From NCBI GenBank assembly GCA_963829505.1, contig CAWHIL010000001.1, positions 1,860,001 to 1,924,000 of the forward strand: a stretch of DNA of 64,000 nt, read 5' to 3'. This DNA is from Roseiarcus sp963829505. Its GTDB lineage: Bacteria > Pseudomonadota > Alphaproteobacteria > Rhizobiales > Beijerinckiaceae. The notes under the pieces were generated by a model. That model worked only from the letters and a program-made list of their open reading frames with translations. It was not told the DNA's origin and ran no database searches. Below, piece after piece: positions 1-8,297 of the stretch (position 1 is the first letter of the stretch; the number at the start of each line of letters is the position of its first letter). The position numbers and the translations under genes were made by a program.

Positions 1-1
1 C

Positions 2-682
2 GGCCGGGCCAAGAAGATCCGGATCGACAAGGAGAACACGACCATCGTCCAGGGCGCGGGCGCGAAGAAGGACATCGCGGCGCGGGTCGGCCAGATCAAG
101 GCGCAGATCGAGGAGACGACCTCGGACTACGACAAGGAGAAGCTGCAGGAGCGTCTCGCCAAGCTCGCCGGCGGCGTCGCGGTGATCCGGGTCGGGGGCG
201 CGACCGAGGTCGAGGTCAAGGAGAAGAAGGACCGGGTCGACGACGCGCTGCATGCGACGCGCGCGGCGGTCGAGGAGGGCATCCTTCCGGGCGGCGGCGT
301 GCCGCTCCTGCGCGCGACGAAGCTCCTGGGCTCGGTCAAGTTCGACAACGCCGACCAGAAGACCGGCGTCGACATCGTGCGCCGCGCGATCCAGTGGCCG
401 GCGCGCTACATCATCGAGAACGTGGGCGTCGACGCCGCGATGGTGGTCGGCAAGCTTCTCGAGGCCAAGGACTACGCCTACGGCTACGACGCCCAGACCG
501 GCGAATACGGCGACCTCTACAAGCTCGGCATCATCGACCCGACCAAGGTCGTCCGCACCGCCCTCCAGGACGCTGCCTCCGTCGCGGGGCTCCTGATCAC
601 GACCGAGGCGATGGTCGCCGAGAAGCCGAAGAAGGCAGCGCCCGCGCCGGCGATGCCGGGCGGAGGCGACATGGATTATTGA
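2..682 (+). CDS. groEL: 60 kDa chaperonin GroEL, 3' part (5' end outside window)
   Basis: This is the C-terminal 226 residues of GroEL, the ATP-driven barrel chaperonin that folds cytosolic proteins with GroES. The reading frame is open from base 2. The end of the apical domain, the intermediate domain (KLAGGVAVIRVGGATEVEVK, then DDALHATRAAVEEGILPGGG) and the second equatorial part (YGYDAQTGEYGDLYKLGIID) are all recognisable. The tail is short and ends PGGGDMDY instead of the usual GGM repeats. The segment IQWPARYIIENVG departs from the typical ALQAPARQIAENAG. Together these suggest a secondary GroEL paralogue, as many rhizobia carry; that is inference. groES would lie upstream, outside the window. 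No other function is plausible. Confidence 0.97.
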   Translation, partial: GRAKKIRIDKENTTIVQGAGAKKDIAARVGQIKAQIEETTSDYDKEKLQERLAKLAGGVAVIRVGGATEVEVKEKKDRVDDALHATRAAVEEGILPGGGVPLLRATKLLGSVKFDNADQKTGVDIVRRAIQWPARYIIENVGVDAAMVVGKLLEAKDYAYGYDAQTGEYGDLYKLGIIDPTKVVRTALQDAASVAGLLITTEAMVAEKPKKAAPAPAMPGGGDMDY

Positions 683-757
683 GGCGCCCTTCGCGCGCTC
701 TGTTTGCGTGGAGTTGGGCGCCGCCTGCGCCCCTTCTCCAGCTTCGCTGGGGAAGGT

Positions 758-890
758 GTCGGCCGAAGGCCGACGGATGGGGTCCGGGCCGAGGGGCTGA
801 GGCAAGAAGGCTTGCGCGAACGGTCGCAGCAACGCCGGAGACGGCGGCTCGCTGCTTTCCTCACCCCATCCGTCGGCTTCGCCGACAGGG
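758..890. repeat. Long inverted repeat downstream of groEL
   Basis: The 316-base gap between groEL and the aminotransferase holds no convincing gene. It contains an imperfect inverted repeat: the left arm near 758-781 reads GGCCGAAGGCCGACGGATGG and the right arm near 863-885 reads CCATCCGTCGGCTTCGCC. An inner GC-rich palindromic stretch lies between them. It resembles the intergenic palindromes found elsewhere in this window and may act as a transcript end or simply be a dispersed repeat. Confidence 0.55.
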
Positions 891-998
891 GCGCGTAGGC
901 GAAGCTGATCCGTCGCCGCCCGCCGTCCCGCCTCAACTGGACAAAGTCGAACCCGCCTGCGAAATGTCGCGGCAATCGCAAGACTTCGAGGATCGCCC

Positions 999-2351
999 AT
1001 GACCACGGCCGCCCATCCCGCATCCTCCATCCGCGCTGACGTCCCCAACGACCTCGAGGCCTTCTGGCTGCCGTTCACGCCCAACCGCGCCTTCAAGAAG
1101 CGGCCGCGGCTCCTCGCGCGCTCGAAGGACATGCATTATTTTACGCCGGAGGGACGCGAGATCCTCGACGCGACTGCAGCCCTCTGGTGCTGCAACGCCG
1201 GCCATAACCGCAAACCCATCGTCGAGGCGATCCAGCGCCAGGCGGGCGAACTCGACTTCGCGCCGGTGTTCAATTTCGGCCACCCGCTCGCCTTCCAGCT
1301 CGCCTCGCGCATCGCCGATCTCGCGCCGGGCGACCTCGACCATGTCTTCTTCTGCAACTCGGGCTCGGAGGCCTGCGACACGGCGCTGAAGATTGCGCTC
1401 GCCTACCACAACGTCCGCGGGCACGGGTCGCGGACCCGCCTTGTCGGCCGCGAGCGCGCCTATCACGGCGTCGGCTTCGGCGGCATTTCGGTCGGCGGCA
1501 TCGTCAACAACCGCAAATTCTTCGGTTCGCTCCTCGCCGGCGTCGACCATCTGCCGACGACCTACAGCCGCGAGCATCAGGCCTTCACCAAGGGCGAGCC
1601 GGAGTGGGGCGCCCACCTCGCCGATTCGCTCGAGTCGATCGTCGCCTTGCACGACGCTTCGACGATCGCCGCCGTGATCGTCGAGCCGATGGCGGGCTCG
1701 ACCGGCGTCCTGCCCGCGCCCAAGGGCTATCTCAAGCGCCTGCGCGAGATCTGCGACAAGCATGGGATCCTGCTCGTCTTCGACGAGGTCATCACCGGCT
1801 TCGGGCGGCTCGGCCACGCCTTCGCCGCCGAGCGCTACGGCGTGATCCCGGACATGATCACCTTCGCCAAGGGCGTGACGTCCGGCACGGTGCCGATGGG
1901 CGGCGTGATCGTGCGGAAGGGCGTTTACGACGCCTTCATGAAGGGGCCCGATCACGCGATCGAGCTCTTCCACGGTTACACCTATTCGGGCCACCCGCTC
2001 GCTTGCGCGGCGGGGCTCGCGACGCTCGACGTCTATCGCGACGAGCGCCTCTTCGAGCGCGCCAAGGCGCTCGAACCCAAATGGGCCGATGCGATCATGA
2101 GCCTCAAGGGCCTGCCGAACGTGGTCGACATCCGCTGCGTCGGGCTGACCGGCGCAATCGACCTCGCGCCCGTCGCCGGCAGCCCGGGCCTGCGCGGCTG
2201 GAACGCTCTCGAGCATTCGTTCCACGAGGCGAACATCATGCTCAAACTCGCGGGCGACTGCATCGAACTGACGCCGCCCTTGATCGTTAGCGAGAACCAG
2301 ATCGACGAGATCATGGCGAAGACGGCCGCGACGATCAAAGCGGCGGCGTAA
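999..2351 (+). CDS. Class III omega-amino-acid:pyruvate aminotransferase
   Basis: PLP-dependent fold-type I aminotransferase of 450 residues, close to the beta-alanine/omega-amino-acid:pyruvate transaminases. These move the terminal amino group of omega-amino acids or amines to pyruvate, giving alanine and a semialdehyde. The pattern CNSGSEACDTALKIA binds the PLP phosphate, FDEVITGFGRLG carries the PLP-ring aspartate, and K291 in ITFAKGVTSG is the Schiff-base lysine. The ATG start is preceded by GAGGA. The gene stands alone, with an amino-acid uptake system directly downstream on the same strand, so a role in amine or amino-acid catabolism is likely. The exact substrate cannot be read from sequence. 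Confidence 0.9.
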   Translation: MTTAAHPASSIRADVPNDLEAFWLPFTPNRAFKKRPRLLARSKDMHYFTPEGREILDATAALWCCNAGHNRKPIVEAIQRQAGELDFAPVFNFGHPLAFQLASRIADLAPGDLDHVFFCNSGSEACDTALKIALAYHNVRGHGSRTRLVGRERAYHGVGFGGISVGGIVNNRKFFGSLLAGVDHLPTTYSREHQAFTKGEPEWGAHLADSLESIVALHDASTIAAVIVEPMAGSTGVLPAPKGYLKRLREICDKHGILLVFDEVITGFGRLGHAFAAERYGVIPDMITFAKGVTSGTVPMGGVIVRKGVYDAFMKGPDHAIELFHGYTYSGHPLACAAGLATLDVYRDERLFERAKALEPKWADAIMSLKGLPNVVDIRCVGLTGAIDLAPVAGSPGLRGWNALEHSFHEANIMLKLAGDCIELTPPLIVSENQIDEIMAKTAATIKAAA

Positions 2352-2530
2352 GCCTCGAGGCCCGGCTCCGGCCGCATGCGACAAAAGGGGCGGCCGTCGG
2401 CCGCCCGTCCGCGTTCCCATCCGCTCACGCGTGTGTAACAGTGTCGTCAGCGTCCCCCCGGGAGGCCGGCTCTGGCGTAAGACCAGCCGCCGGTGGGAGC
2501 GCATCAGGCAAAGGCGATAGGAGAGGGTTG

Positions 2531-3386
2531 ATGGGCTCGAAATTCTGGACATGCGCCGCGGTTGGCGCGGCGCTCGCAGGCGCGCTCGCGCTTCAGCCGG
2601 CCGCCTTCGCCAAGGACTGGAAGACCGTCACGATTGGCACGGAGGGCGGCTATCCGCCCTATAACCTCACCGAACTCGAGCGGCAAGATCGTCGGCTTCG
2701 AAGTCGACCTCGCCAACGATCTCTGCAAGCGCGCCGGCGTCGAGTGCAAGATCATCGCCCAGGACTGGGACGGCATGATCCCGGGCCTCAAGGCCGGCAA
2801 GTTCGACGTGATCATGGACGGCATGTCGATCACCGAGGACCGGCAGAAGGAGATCGACTTCTCGAAGCCCTACGCCGCCCCGCCGGCCGCCTTCATGGCC
2901 GCCAAGGACAGCGACGTGGCCAAGGCGCTCGGCGCCGGCAAGGTCGTCAACGCCGACAAGGACAAGGCCGCCGGCGACGCGGCGATCAAGGCCGTGCAGG
3001 CGGCGCTCAAGGGCAAGACGATCGGCGTCCAGGGCTCGACCACGCACGCCAATTTCGCCGCCAAATACCTCAAGGACATCGCCACCGTCAAAGAATACAA
3101 GACCACCGACGAGCGCGACCTCGACCTCAAGAACGGCCGCATCGACGTCGGCCTCGACGATTATCCGACGGTCGCGGCGACGCTCGAGACCCCCGACGGC
3201 AAGGACCTCGCCATCGTCGGGCCCGAGTTCATCGGCGACGTGTTCGGCGTCGGCGTGGCCATGGGCATCAGGAAGAGCGACGCCGACCTCACCGCCAAAT
3301 TCGACAAGGCGCTGGCCGCGGCCTTCGCCGACGGATCGGTGAAGAAATACTCGCTCCAGTGGTTCAAGATCGACACGGCGCCCTGA
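2531..3386 (+). pseudogene. Polar amino-acid ABC transporter substrate-binding protein, one-base frameshift
   Basis: Periplasmic binding protein of the HisJ/ArgT/OccT family (SBP_bac_3). The start ATG at 2531 follows a strong AGGAGAGG. A signal peptide (ALALQPAAFA) leads into KDWKTVTIGTEGGYPPYNLT. The frame then breaks at 2672-2676. Removing one A from GAAC gives NLTDSSGKIVGFEVDLAND, which matches the family exactly, and the rest (QDWDGMIPGLKAGKFDVIM to QWFKIDTAP) is intact in the other frame. The full product would be about 284 residues. Two permeases and an ATPase follow intact, so a sequencing error or a very recent mutation is more likely than an old pseudogene. The substrate is probably a basic amino acid or opine; this is inference. 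Confidence 0.88.
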
Positions 3387-3396
3387 CCCCCTGACG

Positions 3397-3435
3397 CGCG
3401 CCGCCCGCCTTTCTCGGCGGGCGGCGCGAATTTTG
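3397..3435 (+). terminator. Strong hairpin between binding-protein and permease genes
   Basis: A perfect 13-bp GC stem (CGCGCCGCCCGCC, loop TTTCTC, then its complement ending at 3428) is followed by AATTTTG. It sits 10 bases after the binding-protein stop and just before the first permease. In such transporters a hairpin here commonly acts as a partial terminator or mRNA stabiliser, so that binding protein exceeds permease. That role is inferred from position. Confidence 0.7.
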
Positions 3436-3448
3436 CTCGGCGGCCGAC

Positions 3449-4165
3449 GTGGGCATCTTCGGGATCTTCAGCTTCGGCGAAGGCGGATGGGGGCTGGCGC
3501 TCGTCCTCGGCGCCGCCATGACCCTGCTCGTCTCCGCCTGCGGGCTGGCCATCGGCGCCGCGCTCGGGTCGCTCGTCGCCTGGGCGCGGCTTTCGGGCCA
3601 CAGGCTCGCGGGCGCGGCGGGCGAGGCCTATGCGGCCCTCTTCCGTGGCCTGCCCGAACTGCTCGTCGTCTATTTCGTCTATTTCGGCTCCTCGACCCTC
3701 CTCACGACCTTGGCGTCCGCAGCCGGCTACACCGGCTTCATCGGCGTGCCGTCGTTCCTCGCCGGCGCGCTCGCGGTCGGCGTCATCTCGGGCGCCTATC
3801 AGGCGGAAGTGTTCCGCGCCGCCTATCTCGCGATTCTCCGAGGCGAACTCGAGGCGGCGGTCAGCGTCGGCATGGACCGCTGGCTGATGTTCCGCCGCAT
3901 CATCGCGCCGCAGGTGCTGCGCTTCGCGCTCCCGGGCCTCGGCAATCTGTGGCAGGTGGCGCTGAAGGATTCGTCGCTGATCTCGGTCACCGGCCTCGCC
4001 GAACTCATGCGGGTGAGTCAGGTCGGCGCCGCCTCGACCCATCAGCCCTTCGCCTTCTACCTCGGCGGCCTCGCCCTCTATCTCGTCATGACGCTCGCCA
4101 CCACGCGCCTCTTCGACATGGCGGAAGCGCGCGCGACCCGCGGCATGCGCCGCATCGGGACCTGA
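3449..4165 (+). CDS. Amino-acid ABC transporter permease (HisQ-like)
   Basis: Inner-membrane permease of 238 residues with about five hydrophobic segments, of the HisQ/OccQ type that pairs with the next gene to form the channel. The ATPase-contact (EAA) loop is clear in the second half, as GELEAAVSVGMDRWLMFRR, followed by IIAPQVLRFALPGLGN. The start is GTG. The stop lies 5 bases before the next permease, so the two are translationally linked. Together with the binding protein upstream and the ATPase at 5078 it completes a polar amino-acid importer. Confidence 0.92.
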   Translation: MGIFGIFSFGEGGWGLALVLGAAMTLLVSACGLAIGAALGSLVAWARLSGHRLAGAAGEAYAALFRGLPELLVVYFVYFGSSTLLTTLASAAGYTGFIGVPSFLAGALAVGVISGAYQAEVFRAAYLAILRGELEAAVSVGMDRWLMFRRIIAPQVLRFALPGLGNLWQVALKDSSLISVTGLAELMRVSQVGAASTHQPFAFYLGGLALYLVMTLATTRLFDMAEARATRGMRRIGT

Positions 4166-4170
4166 TCGCC

Positions 4171-4863
4171 ATGGACGGAGGCTTCGTCGCGGCGACCTTC
4201 TGGCGCCTCATGGCCGCCCTGCCGCTGACCCTCGAAGTCTGGCTGCTTTCGGTCGTGCTCGGCGGCCTGATCGCCGCGGGCGTCGTCCGGATGCGGGTCA
4301 GCGGCTCGAGGCCGCTCGAGATTGCGGCGCGCGCCTATGTCGCCCTCTTTCGCGGCACGCCGCTGCTCATCCAGCTCTTCCTCGTCTATTACGGCCTTGC
4401 CTCGCTCCCGGCCGTCCGCCACAGCATCCTCTGGCCGATCCTGCGCGAGCCGTTCAATTGCGGAGTGATCGCGCTTGGCCTCTGCACGGCCGGCTATCAG
4501 GCCGAGATCTTTCGCGGCGCCCTCATGGCGGTGCCGCATGGCGCCCTCGAAGCGGCGAAGGCCTGCGGCATGTCCGGTCTCCTCATGTTCCGGCGGATCA
4601 TCTTCCCGATTGCGCTCCGGCACGCGCTGCCCGCCTATTCGACCGAGATGATCTCGATGGTGAAGGCGACGGCGCTCGTCTCCCTCATCACGCTCTGGGA
4701 CGTGATGGGCGTCGCGCTCAAGATCCGCAACGACACGCTCGTCACCTACCTGCCGCTGATCCTCGCCGGCGCCATCTATTTCGTGGTCAACTACATCCTC
4801 GGCGCAGGCTTCCTGGCGCTCGAGCGGCGCCTGTCGCCGCACCTGAGGCCGAGGGCGGGATGA
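4171..4863 (+). CDS. Amino-acid ABC transporter permease (HisM-like)
   Basis: Second permease subunit, 230 residues, with the HisM/OccM pattern: FRGTPLLIQLFLVYYG near the N-terminus and the EAA loop GALEAAKACGMSGLLMFRR. The chosen ATG lies 5 bases after the stop of the HisQ-like gene; an upstream in-frame extension would overlap that gene entirely and is rejected. It forms the membrane heterodimer with the preceding gene. The ATPase gene is separated from it by a 214-base repeat-bearing spacer, which is longer than usual in such operons. Confidence 0.92.
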   Translation: MDGGFVAATFWRLMAALPLTLEVWLLSVVLGGLIAAGVVRMRVSGSRPLEIAARAYVALFRGTPLLIQLFLVYYGLASLPAVRHSILWPILREPFNCGVIALGLCTAGYQAEIFRGALMAVPHGALEAAKACGMSGLLMFRRIIFPIALRHALPAYSTEMISMVKATALVSLITLWDVMGVALKIRNDTLVTYLPLILAGAIYFVVNYILGAGFLALERRLSPHLRPRAG

Positions 4864-4895
4864 GTAAGCAAGTTCGCTTGATCCGCGACGCAACG

Positions 4896-5027
4896 CCTCC
4901 TCCCCCCTTGTGGGGGAGGATTGAGGAGGGGGGTCACGCCGCCCTGAATCGCAAGCCCTCGCGCCACGCTCGTCCCCTATGTCCGCGTGACCCCCCACCC
5001 CGTCCCGCCCCCACAAGGGGGGCGGGG
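4896..5027. repeat. Nested palindromic repeat inside the transporter operon
   Basis: Nested inverted repeat in the spacer between permease and ATPase. CCCCCCTTGTGGGGGAGG occurs on the left and a GTCCCGCCCCCACAAGG-type arm on the right. An exact 11-bp pair GGGGGGTCACG (4928-4938) / CGTGACCCCCC (4986-4996) lies between them. The style matches the dispersed C/G-tract palindromes near 18.1 kb and inside hrpB. It does not contain a gene. Confidence 0.65.
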
Positions 5028-5077
5028 GCGCGAGCGGCGCCGGCAGGGTATGACCGGACGATGCTTTAGGAACGCCC

Positions 5078-5854
5078 ATGCCCGCAGCGACGCCCGCCCT
5101 CACCGTCAAGGACATGCGCAAGCGTTTCGGCGCGCTCGAAGTGCTGAAAGGGATCTCGGTCACCGCCAACGACGGCGACGTCATCTCGATCCTCGGCTCC
5201 TCGGGATCGGGCAAGAGCACCTTCCTGCGCTGCATCAATCTGCTCGAGACGCCGGACGCGGGCGAGGTGACGGTTGCGGGCGAACTCATCAAGATGCGCC
5301 GGCGGAGCGACGGATCGGCCGAGCCCGCCGACCGGCGCCAGGTCGACCGCATCCGCTCCGAACTCGGCATGGTGTTCCAGAGCTTCAATCTCTGGTCGCA
5401 CCTCACGGTGCTCGAAAACCTGATCGAGGCGCCGGTGCATGTGCAGAAGCGCCCGCGCGCCGAATGCGTCGACGAAGCGAAGGCGCTGCTCGCCAAGGTC
5501 GGCATCGCCGACAAGTGGAGCGCCTATCCGGCCCACCTCTCGGGCGGCCAGCAGCAGCGCGCCGCGATCGCCCGGGCGCTCGCCATGCGCCCCAAGGTGA
5601 TGCTGTTCGACGAGCCGACCTCGGCGCTCGACCCCGAGCTTGTCGGCGAGGTCCTGCGCGTCATGCGGGCGCTCGCCGACGAGGGCCGCACGATGCTGGT
5701 CGTCACCCACGAGATGGGCTTCGCCCGCGACGTCTCGACCCGCGTCATGTTCCTGCATCAGGGCCTCGTCGAAGCCGAGGGCGAGCCCGATGCGCTCTTC
5801 TCCGGCGCGACCTCGGAGCGCTTCCGCCAGTTCATCTCGAAGGAGCGCGGCTAG
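5078..5854 (+). CDS. Amino-acid ABC transporter ATP-binding protein (HisP-like)
   Basis: Cytosolic ATPase of 258 residues that powers the importer encoded upstream. Walker A is GSSGSGKST, the Q-loop lies in LGMVFQSFNLW, the ABC signature is LSGGQQQR, Walker B is VMLFDEPTSALDP, and the H-loop is VVTHEMGFA. The insert KMRRRSDGSAEPADRRQ between Walker A and the Q-loop is typical of the HisP/OccP subfamily. An AGGAACG ribosome-binding site precedes the ATG. It is separated from the permeases by a palindromic spacer but belongs to the same transcription unit by orientation and function. Confidence 0.95.
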   Translation: MPAATPALTVKDMRKRFGALEVLKGISVTANDGDVISILGSSGSGKSTFLRCINLLETPDAGEVTVAGELIKMRRRSDGSAEPADRRQVDRIRSELGMVFQSFNLWSHLTVLENLIEAPVHVQKRPRAECVDEAKALLAKVGIADKWSAYPAHLSGGQQQRAAIARALAMRPKVMLFDEPTSALDPELVGEVLRVMRALADEGRTMLVVTHEMGFARDVSTRVMFLHQGLVEAEGEPDALFSGATSERFRQFISKERG

Positions 5855-5967
5855 GCCGCCGCCACGATTGGCGTTCGACGCGCCCGTTCGCGCGGCGGCG
5901 TGCTATAAATCCCGGACGGCGCCGCCGGACGTGCGGCCGTATCGAACCGGCTTCGGGGGGCGCGCGG

Positions 5968-7524
5968 ATGGCGCGAGTTTCACGGCGGTCCTTCCTCATC
6001 GGCGGCGCGGCGGCTTCCTTCGGCGGCGGCCTCCGACCCGGCCGCGCCGGCGACAGCGCGCGCGCCGCGCTGCCGATCCCGCCCGAACTCAGGGCGAACG
6101 CCGAGGGCGCGATCGCCCTCGATTCGCGAACCGGGTCGATGCGCTTCGTGGGCGCCGCGGAGACGGCGACCTATGGCGTCAACGGGCCCTATCTCGGGCC
6201 GGCGCTGCGCGTGCGGCGGGGCGAAACGGTCGTCGCCGAAGTCGCCAACAGCCTCCCCGAAGCCACGACCATGCATTGGCACGGGCTCATCATCCCCGGC
6301 GCCGCGGATGGCGGGCCCCACGAAGTCATCGCGCCGGGACAAAAGTGGCGGACGGAACTCAGCATCGATCAGCCCGCCGCGACGCTCTGGTTCCATCCGC
6401 ACAATTATCCCTCGACCGCCGAGCAGGTGATCAAGGGGATCGCCGGCCTCCTGATCGTCGACGACGACGAGGCCTCCGCCCTGCCGCTGCCGTCGCGCTG
6501 GGGCGTCGACGACATTCCTCTCATCCTTCAGGACCGCCGCTTCACGGCTGACGGCCAGTTCTTCGACCGCATGAACATCGTCGCAGTGACCAACGGCTAT
6601 GTCGGCGACGTCATGCTGGTGAACGGCGCGCTTTACCCGGAGGCGCGCGCCGCGCGCGGCTGGCTGCGGCTGCGCATCCTCAACGGCTCCAACGCGCGCA
6701 GCTACCGGCTCGCCGCCTCCGACGGACGCTCGCTCTTCGTCATCGCCTCGGACGGCGGCCTCCTCGAAAGCCCGGTCGAACTCAAGGAGATCGTCGTCCA
6801 CGTCGGCGAGCGCTTCGAGATCCTGGTCGACGGGCGCGACGGCGCCGCCTTCGACATCGTCACCTTGCCCGTCTCGCAAGCCATCATGCGCCTGCCGCCG
6901 TTCGACCGGCCGCTGCCGCTCGTGACCATCCGGCCCGACGGGGCGGAGGGAACGGGAAAGCTGCCCTCCCGTCTCGCCGCCCTGCCGCCGCTGCGGGACG
7001 CGCCGCCGCCGGTCAGCCAGAGCCTCGTGATGGACATGTTCGACGACAAGCAGGGCATGATGCTGCTCGATCGGGCGGGGCTCATGAGCATGGGCGGAAA
7101 CATGGGCGTCGCGCCGAGCGTGGCGGAGAGCGTGACGAGGCTCATCGTCGACGAGCCGGCGATGACGGAAGCCGATCAGCTCGCCGCCAACGGGGTGAAC
7201 GGCAAGCCGTTCTCGCTCGACCGGATCGACTTCGCCGCCGCACGGGATGTGCTCATGCGCTGGCGCATCTCGGAAGGCAGCGACCGGATGCTGCATCCCG
7301 TACACGTGCACGGCTGCCAGTTCCGCATCCTCACGACGGACGGCAAGCCGCCCGAACCGTATCGCGCGGGCTGGAAGGACATCGCGCCCGTGTCGGCGGG
7401 CGGAGCGACTGAGATCCTCGTCCGCTTCCCCTATGGGGCGGACGCGGCGCATCCCTATATGGCCCACTGCCACATTCTTGAGCACGAGGATTCCGGTATG
7501 ATGGCCCAGTTTACCGTGGCGTAG
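5968..7524 (+). CDS. Tat-exported multicopper oxidase (CueO-like)
   Basis: Periplasmic multicopper oxidase of 518 residues, three cupredoxin domains. It starts with a twin-arginine signal (RRSFLIGG). Copper ligands are visible in TMHWHGL and WFHPH in domain 1, HPVHVHG in domain 3, and HCHILEHEDSGM at residues 500-511, which contains the type-1 Cys501 and Met511. Enzymes of this group oxidise Cu(I) or phenolic substrates with O2, and often protect against copper. A moderately Met-rich stretch (MDMFDDKQGMM, MSMGGNMG) lies before domain 3, as in CueO. No copper pump or regulator is next to it. The ATG is chosen because it directly precedes the Tat motif. Confidence 0.9.
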   Translation: MARVSRRSFLIGGAAASFGGGLRPGRAGDSARAALPIPPELRANAEGAIALDSRTGSMRFVGAAETATYGVNGPYLGPALRVRRGETVVAEVANSLPEATTMHWHGLIIPGAADGGPHEVIAPGQKWRTELSIDQPAATLWFHPHNYPSTAEQVIKGIAGLLIVDDDEASALPLPSRWGVDDIPLILQDRRFTADGQFFDRMNIVAVTNGYVGDVMLVNGALYPEARAARGWLRLRILNGSNARSYRLAASDGRSLFVIASDGGLLESPVELKEIVVHVGERFEILVDGRDGAAFDIVTLPVSQAIMRLPPFDRPLPLVTIRPDGAEGTGKLPSRLAALPPLRDAPPPVSQSLVMDMFDDKQGMMLLDRAGLMSMGGNMGVAPSVAESVTRLIVDEPAMTEADQLAANGVNGKPFSLDRIDFAAARDVLMRWRISEGSDRMLHPVHVHGCQFRILTTDGKPPEPYRAGWKDIAPVSAGGATEILVRFPYGADAAHPYMAHCHILEHEDSGMMAQFTVA

Positions 7525-7620
7525 GGGGGCGCCGCGCCGGGCGTGTGCCATCCGGGCGTGAATTTGTCTTATTTCCGGCGAGAATCATTCCGTACGCTCG
7601 TCCCGCTGCATGGCTTTGCA

Positions 7621-7645
7621 GGAACCCCGCGGCCGGAACAGCGTT
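7621..7645 (+). promoter_or_regulatory. EcfG (general stress sigma factor) promoter of dps
   Basis: GGAAC at 7621-7625, a 16-base spacer, then CGTT at 7642-7645. This is an exact match to the alphaproteobacterial EcfG consensus GGAAC-N16/17-CGTT. It lies 50 bases upstream of the dps start on the same strand, and dps is a typical member of the EcfG regulon in this class. Confidence 0.75.
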
Positions 7646-7694
7646 ATCGACCGGCCGCCCGGGCGGCCTCGCTTCAGTCAAGGGAAACGCGCGT

Positions 7695-8234
7695 ATGAGC
7701 AGAACCGAAAAATCGACCAACGGCGGGCAGGGCAAAGCCGCGCTCGCGACCCCGACCGACCTCTCGGAGAACGGCGTCAAGGCGATCGCCGCGGCGCTGA
7801 ACGGCCTCACCGCCGACGCCTTCGCCCTCTACCTCAAGACCAAGAATTTCCACTGGCACATGAGCGGCCCGCATTTCCGCGACTATCACCTCCTGCTCGA
7901 CGAGCACGGCGACCAGATCTACGCCATGACCGACCCGCTCGCCGAACGGGTGCGCAAGCTCGGTCAGACGACGCTGCGCTCGATCGGCCACATCGCCAAG
8001 CTTCAGTCGATCAAGGACAACGACCTTCCTTTCGTCGGCCCGCTCGACATGCTGCGCGACCTCGAAGCCGACAACCGGGCCTTCATCGCCTCGATGCGCA
8101 AGGCGCACGAACTTTGCGACGACGCCGGCGACGTGGCCTCGGCGAGCCTCCTCGAAGTCTGGATCGACGAGACGGAGCGGCGGACCTGGTTCCTGTTCGA
8201 GGCGACGCGCGGCGCGGACGCCACAGGGCACTGA
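7695..8234 (+). CDS. dps: Dps ferritin-like DNA-protection protein
   Basis: Starvation-type miniferritin of 179 residues that forms dodecamers, oxidises Fe(II) with peroxide and shields DNA. The inter-subunit ferroxidase site is visible in TKNFHWHMSGPHF followed by LLLDEHGDQIYAMTDPLAER. The N-terminus is short, with lysines (SRTEKSTNGGQGK) that may bind DNA. The ATG at 7695 is favoured over upstream in-frame starts because the conserved domain begins soon after, and because those upstream starts overlap the promoter found at 7621. Its EcfG-type promoter suggests induction by general stress. Confidence 0.95.
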   Translation: MSRTEKSTNGGQGKAALATPTDLSENGVKAIAAALNGLTADAFALYLKTKNFHWHMSGPHFRDYHLLLDEHGDQIYAMTDPLAERVRKLGQTTLRSIGHIAKLQSIKDNDLPFVGPLDMLRDLEADNRAFIASMRKAHELCDDAGDVASASLLEVWIDETERRTWFLFEATRGADATGH

Positions 8235-8297
8235 AAGCCCCCTGACGGGGCGCTGCTTCGCAGGCTATGACGCCGGGGATCTCTTGGAGCGGTCCCG

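Noticed and set aside
933..2552. Long open frame on the minus strand opposite the aminotransferase
   Set aside because: It is an antisense frame in GC-rich DNA; the translation is Arg/Asp/Ala-rich without any family pattern, while the plus strand encodes a full aminotransferase. The same applies to the other long frames opposite hox, gcv, the permease at 33.3 kb, ftsK and the multicopper oxidase.
2660..2690. Programmed ribosomal frameshift in the binding-protein gene
   Set aside because: There is no slippery heptamer or downstream structure at the break, and family members need no frameshift; an indel or read error explains it.
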